Below are positions 32,166-34,842 of a DNA stretch of 34,842 bases, one piece after another. This DNA comes from Bacillaceae bacterium (GTDB taxonomy: Bacteria; Bacillota; Bacilli; Bacillales_A; Planococcaceae). The notes beneath the pieces were generated by a model. That model was not told the DNA's origin and made no database searches. It saw nothing but the letters and a program-made list of their open reading frames with translations. The stretch lies in NCBI GenBank assembly GCA_030149685.1, contig JASLGI010000010.1, positions 1 through 34,842 on the forward strand. The letters are read 5' to 3'. A program made the translations under genes and the position numbers. Every line of letters starts with the position of its first letter. Position 1 is the stretch's first letter.

Positions 32166-33347
32166 TTAAAACTCCTCGACATATGTCATATGACGCGCAA
32201 CGTTTTCTTTCAATGTATCTATAGTATCTGCGTGGAACTGTTCAACAATTGCTTTAGCAACTTCTGTTGCAATCACATTTTCAGCAACGACACTTGCAGC
32301 AGGTACTGCACAAGGATCACTTCGTTCAATTGTTGCAACGAACGGTTCCTTCGTTTCGATATCAACACTTTCAAGCGGTTTATACAATGTCGGGATCGGC
32401 TTCATGACACCTCGAACAACGACGGGCATACCTGTCGTCATACCACCTTCTAATCCTCCAAGACGATTCGTTTTACGGTAATAACTACGTTCTTCATCCC
32501 AAGCGATTTCATCATGCACTTCGCTTCCCCAACGACGAGCCATTTCAAATCCGATACCGAATTCAACACCTTTAAAGGCATTAATGCTCATCATCGCTCC
32601 TGCAAGCTTAGCATCCATTTTTCTATCTGCTTGAACATAACTACCGACACCCGGAGGCATGCCATAAACGACTACTTCAACGATTCCACCTAATGTATCG
32701 CCACGTTCTTTCGCTTCATCAATTGCTCGCATCATTTTTTCTGCTGCAATCGCATCTGCACAATAAACAGGGTCTTCTTCAACAATTGCACGAAGCTCAT
32801 CGACTGTCTTCGTTTCATATGTCGATCGTTCGGCGACAATTCCACCGATTTCTGTGACATGAGCAACTGTTTCTATTCCGAGTGTACGCAATAACTGTTT
32901 CGCCACAGCCCCAATTGCAACTCGCATTGTCGTTTCGCGAGCGCTCGAACGTTCTAACACATTTCGAAGGTCTCGGTGACCGTACTTCATTCCTCCGACT
33001 AAGTCTGCATGTCCTGGACGTGGACGGCTAATTTGACGACGAACCTCACTTGGATCAATATGTTCTGGAAGTGGCTCAATGCCCATAATATTCGTCCAAT
33101 GTTTCCAATCATCATTTACGACTGTTAATGTCACTGGTGAACCAATCGTTTTTCCATGACGTACACCCGATGTAATTTCTACACGATCTTTTTCTATTTG
33201 CATTCGTCGACCTCGCCCATAACCTCCTTGACGACGCTTCAATTCATAGTTAATCATTTCAGCAGTTAACTCCATCTGTGCTGGTAAACCTTCGATAATC
33301 GCTGTTAATTGTGGACCATGTGACTCTCCAGCTGTAAAAAATCTCAT
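32166..33347 (-). CDS. aroC: Chorismate synthase
   Basis: FMN-dependent enzyme making chorismate from EPSP (called aroF in B. subtilis). Signatures: [20 protein letters not shown] at the N-terminus, [30 protein letters not shown], and [15 protein letters not shown]; a second [16 protein letters not shown] near 135. 393 residues, normal. ATG at 33345-33347 has AGGAGG upstream. It is the first gene of the aromatic operon; the stretch between 33348 and its upstream terminator (33445) should hold the promoter, which I could not identify convincingly. Confidence 0.97.
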   Translation of the reverse strand: MRFFTAGESHGPQLTAIIEGLPAQMELTAEMINYELKRRQGGYGRGRRMQIEKDRVEITSGVRHGKTIGSPVTLTVVNDDWKHWTNIMGIEPLPEHIDPSEVRRQISRPRPGHADLVGGMKYGHRDLRNVLERSSARETTMRVAIGAVAKQLLRTLGIETVAHVTEIGGIVAERSTYETKTVDELRAIVEEDPVYCADAIAAEKMMRAIDEAKERGDTLGGIVEVVVYGMPPGVGSYVQADRKMDAKLAGAMMSINAFKGVEFGIGFEMARRWGSEVHDEIAWDEERSYYRKTNRLGGLEGGMTTGMPVVVRGVMKPIPTLYKPLESVDIETKEPFVATIERSDPCAVPAASVVAENVIATEVAKAIVEQFHADTIDTLKENVARHMTYVEEF

Positions 33348-33444
33348 TTTCCTTCCTCCTTCATTTATGTAAAACGACTACTCTCTTTTTGTGTAATCAA
33401 CATTTTCTTTCTTTTCAGAAAACAAAAAAGAGCTTTATATATAG

Positions 33445-33476
33445 AAAAAAGAGCGTAGCATCTACTGCTTACGCTC
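33445..33476 (-). terminator. Terminator of the small unit upstream of aroC
   Basis: GAGCGTA/TACGCTC stem (7 bp, extended by GCA/TGC past a bulged A) with six Ts after it on the minus strand. A GCTCTTTTTT copy repeats about 18 bases further downstream. Confidence 0.8.
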
Positions 33477-33511
33477 ATTTGCTATCAATCATTTACTATT
33501 CTTCATACTAT

Positions 33512-33610
33512 CTATCGACAATATGCATGAATAGATGTAGCGAAATGAGCGCAGATATAATAATACCCACGATAACGAACGTCTGTCGTTGTACGAATAA
33601 ATCGATTCAT
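33512..33610 (-). CDS. Micro-ORF, possibly frameshifted membrane peptide
   Basis: Between the cheR terminator and a terminator ahead of aroC lies a unit with an extended -10, a ribosome site (GGAAGGG, 11 bases from ATG) and an ORF of 32 codons starting MNRFIRTTTDVRYR. In the +1 frame, entered after codon five, the same DNA reads VQRQTFVIVGIIISALISL and on to HLFMHIVDR, stopping at 33508. That is a typical single membrane helix with charged ends. A one-base error or mutation, or recoding, would join MNRFI to it. I do not recognise either version. The 99-base ORF on its own is weak; the flanking signals are the better evidence. Confidence 0.35.
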   Translation of the reverse strand: MNRFIRTTTDVRYRGYYYICAHFATSIHAYCR

Positions 33611-33648
33611 TTGCTACACACCCTTCCTAAAAAAGCAATCTTTTCACT

Positions 33649-33654
33649 ATTCTA
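33649..33654 (-). promoter_or_regulatory. Extended -10 of the micro-gene
   Basis: TGCTAGAAT on the minus strand: a TGn followed by TAGAAT. The -35 region is poor (TGGAAC at 17 bases). It is 39 bases before the micro-ORF start. Confidence 0.45.
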
Positions 33655-33704
33655 GCACGAATAGATGAAACGTTCCATATATTTTCGAAGAAAGCGCTCA
33701 TGCG

Positions 33705-33737
33705 AGAAAAAACGCACGACGAATCGTGCGTTTTTTT
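33705..33737 (-). terminator. Terminator of cheR
   Basis: AACGCACGA/TCGTGCGTT, a 9-bp stem with a TTCG tetraloop on the minus strand, then six Ts; As on the other side make it readable from both directions. It begins at the cheR stop. Confidence 0.88.
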
Positions 33738-34509
33738 ATTTTAATTTTTGGTAGAAAAATGTATCAATTGGCTCTAAATGATAACGTTCAGGATCAAATA
33801 TTTGTTCTGTACTGCCTACAAATAAAATCCCCCCTGGACGCAATGCCTTTGAAAATCCTTGATAAATTTGATCTTTCGCTTCTTCTGTAAAATAGATCAT
33901 CACATTCCGACAAACAATTAAATCGTATCCAAACCCGTATCGATCCTCGAGCAAATTATGTTGACGAAATGTTACCGTTCGCTTAATTTCATCGACGACT
34001 TGGTAATGATTTCCTTCCTCATTAAAATAACGTGCTAACATTTCTTTTGGTACATCTTTAATTGCTCGATCATTATAAAGACCGACTTTTGCCCGTTCTA
34101 ATGCCCCTTCATCTAAATCAGTTGCTTCAATACGAACGTCGCGTAAAGGCATATGATTCGATAACACCATCGCTAACGAGTAAGGTTCTTCGCCTGTCGA
34201 GCAAGCCGCACTCCACACTTTCAAACGGCGACTTTCTTCCATCAATAATGGAATCATCCTTTTGTCTAAAACGTCCCAACGTTTCGGATTGCGATAAAAC
34301 TCTGATACATTAATCGTCATTCGATCTAAAAATTCTTCCATCATTAAAGGATCTCGATCGATCGCATCAAAATATTCAACAAAATTATCGTAACCACGCT
34401 TGCGATAAAGAGATGTCAAACGACGTTTCATTTGAGCTTCTTTATACAAAGATAAATCAATTCGTGTTTTACGCTTCACTTTTTGAATGAATTGTTCATA
34501 ATCACTCAT
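33736..34509 (-). CDS. cheR: Chemotaxis receptor methyltransferase CheR
   Basis: Uses SAM to methylate glutamates of chemoreceptors, so the organism is likely motile. An N-terminal helical domain (about 1-70) binds the receptor. The SAM-binding loop is WSAACSTGEEPYSLAM (about 119-134), followed by ATDLDEGALERAK, FRQHNLLEDRYGFGYDLIVCRNVMIYF and FVGSTEQI. 257 residues, same as B. subtilis (256). ATG at 34507-34509 with AGGAAGG 10 bases upstream. It sits before aroC as in B. subtilis; ndk is outside the window if present. A decayed insertion element begins only 32 bases upstream of the start. Confidence 0.95.
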   Translation of the reverse strand: MSDYEQFIQKVKRKTRIDLSLYKEAQMKRRLTSLYRKRGYDNFVEYFDAIDRDPLMMEEFLDRMTINVSEFYRNPKRWDVLDKRMIPLLMEESRRLKVWSAACSTGEEPYSLAMVLSNHMPLRDVRIEATDLDEGALERAKVGLYNDRAIKDVPKEMLARYFNEEGNHYQVVDEIKRTVTFRQHNLLEDRYGFGYDLIVCRNVMIYFTEEAKDQIYQGFSKALRPGGILFVGSTEQIFDPERYHLEPIDTFFYQKLK

Positions 34510-34743
34510 GATATTTTTTCCTTCCTTTCTTTATCTACTTTCCGACAGAAGACACCCACTTCAAAAAATATGAAGGGCGCAGCCCAATGAGTAAGTGGGT
34601 ATGAATGTCGGTAGGCGTTAGCCTAAAAGCTAGTCTTATTGAGTATTTTCATCTATAATATATTCAGTGTTAGTTAGATAGAAAGACTGTCATCACAATG
34701 AAGTTAGATAGTAATAATCATTCCATCAAAAACCACGATGTGA

Positions 34744-34821
34744 TTGGTATCTAACGCAGGACAGAATCTAAAAAAAGAAGCCGAAAGACTTCTAACCGTA
34801 GGGACTACGGGGATAGCCTAA
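34744..34821 (+). pseudogene. C-terminal remnant of a TnpB (IS605 OrfB)
   Basis: In frame +, after a TGA, the codons read VSNAGQNLKKEAERLL and then TVGTTGIA followed by TAA. TVGTTGI(A/N) before the stop is a tail seen in Firmicute TnpB proteins, as far as I recall. Nothing of the RuvC domain is present. In intact elements this 3' coding end overlaps the guide (omega) RNA. Confidence 0.4.
34769..34793 (-). terminator. Hairpin with T tract on the minus strand
   Basis: On the minus strand AGAAGTC/GGCTTCT (7 bp with one wobble, loop TTTC) is followed by six or seven Ts. It could end transcription from a gene to the right of the window, or be accidental within the element. The plus-strand version has a C-A mismatch, so the minus strand is favoured. 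Confidence 0.5.
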
Positions 34822-34842
34822 TCAATTAGCGTTCGTTAGAAC

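Larger units (their letters stand above)
34542..34842 (+). mobile_element. Decayed IS200/IS605-type element, right part cut by the window
   Basis: No gene other than a 25-codon tnpB remnant lies in 34510-34842. The left part is a nested palindrome: CCGACA/TGTCGG (34542-34547 with 34606-34611), ACCCACTT/AAGTGGGT (34554-34561 with 34593-34600), then CTTCA/TGAAG and GGGC/GCCC. Such imperfect palindromes, with the CAGAAGACACCCAC and ATGAATGTCGG flanks, resemble the ends of IS605-like elements as I remember them. TAGGC/GCCTA follows at 34612-34625. At 34703-34755 GTTAGATA pairs with TATCTAAC around two inner helices, and a second copy of GTTAGATAG (34673) could compete for the pairing. The tail CGTTCGTTAGAAC continues out of view. 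The element is not autonomous. The family call is inference. Confidence 0.55.

Noticed and set aside
33389..33655. Plus-strand 88-codon frame between cheR and aroC.
   Set aside because: No ribosome site, and it crosses a minus-strand terminator; the composition is that of non-coding DNA.
34542..34842. Group I or group II self-splicing intron.
   Set aside because: The paired elements do not include recognisable P/Q/R/S segments or a domain V hairpin; IS605-type ends and a TnpB-like tail fit better.

Overview
The window reads as a chromosomal segment of a low-GC, spore-former-type Firmicute of the Bacillaceae. The gene order is a compacted version of the Bacillus subtilis region running from cheR-aroF (aroC) down to gpsB-rnpB-ypsC. 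It includes type B RNase P RNA, bacillithiol synthesis (bshA), the MrfA/MrfB mitomycin-repair pair, RecU and an AroH-type chorismate mutase. I cannot name the genus from sequence alone. Nearly all genes are on the minus strand; only recU and ponA are on the plus strand.

Layout by coordinate. 1-102: start of a DinG/YpvA-like helicase that runs off the edge. 189-1825: ypsC-type rRNA methyltransferase, then rnpB with its own promoter and terminator. 1843-6046: gpsB, then yppE-mrfA-mrfB, a repair cluster that diverges from recU-ponA (6201-9543). 9614-9816: a 203-bp MITE-like insertion between the convergent ponA and nth genes. 9865-17096: dinG-ypmB-aspB-asnS-dnaD-nth, with dinG broken by a frameshift and preceded by a LexA-type box. 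17215-19382: panB-panC-panD behind a two-hairpin leader. 19493-23901: ypjD(mazG)-dapB-bshA-cca-birA. 24008-33347: aroC-aroB-aroH-hisC-tyrA-aroA-ypiA-ypiB-ypjA and a YugP-type metalloprotease. 33445-33654: a tiny independent transcription unit. 33736-34509: cheR. 34542-34842: a decayed IS200/IS605-type element.

The genes form tight, often translationally coupled operons (ATGA overlaps at panB/panC, bshA/cca, ypjD/dapB and aroH/hisC). The aro operon takes DAHP-derived intermediates to chorismate, then to prephenate and Tyr/Phe precursors. The pan operon makes pantothenate, and the dapB cluster links lysine/cell-wall precursors, bacillithiol, tRNA maturation and biotin control. Compared with B. 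subtilis several blocks are cleanly missing: trpEDCFBA (between aroH and hisC), ypiF-qcrABC (between ypiB and ypjA), mgsA-bshB1 (between dapB and bshA), ypmA and ypoC.

The most striking observation is the gene in the panD position. It is full length and aligns with aspartate decarboxylase throughout, but it lacks the self-cleaving Gly-Ser and several active-site residues. Other items worth checking are the LexA box ahead of a frameshifted dinG, the MITE whose internal hairpin would mask its own Shine-Dalgarno, the IS605-like remnant with RNA-like folds, and the micro-gene between cheR and aroC.
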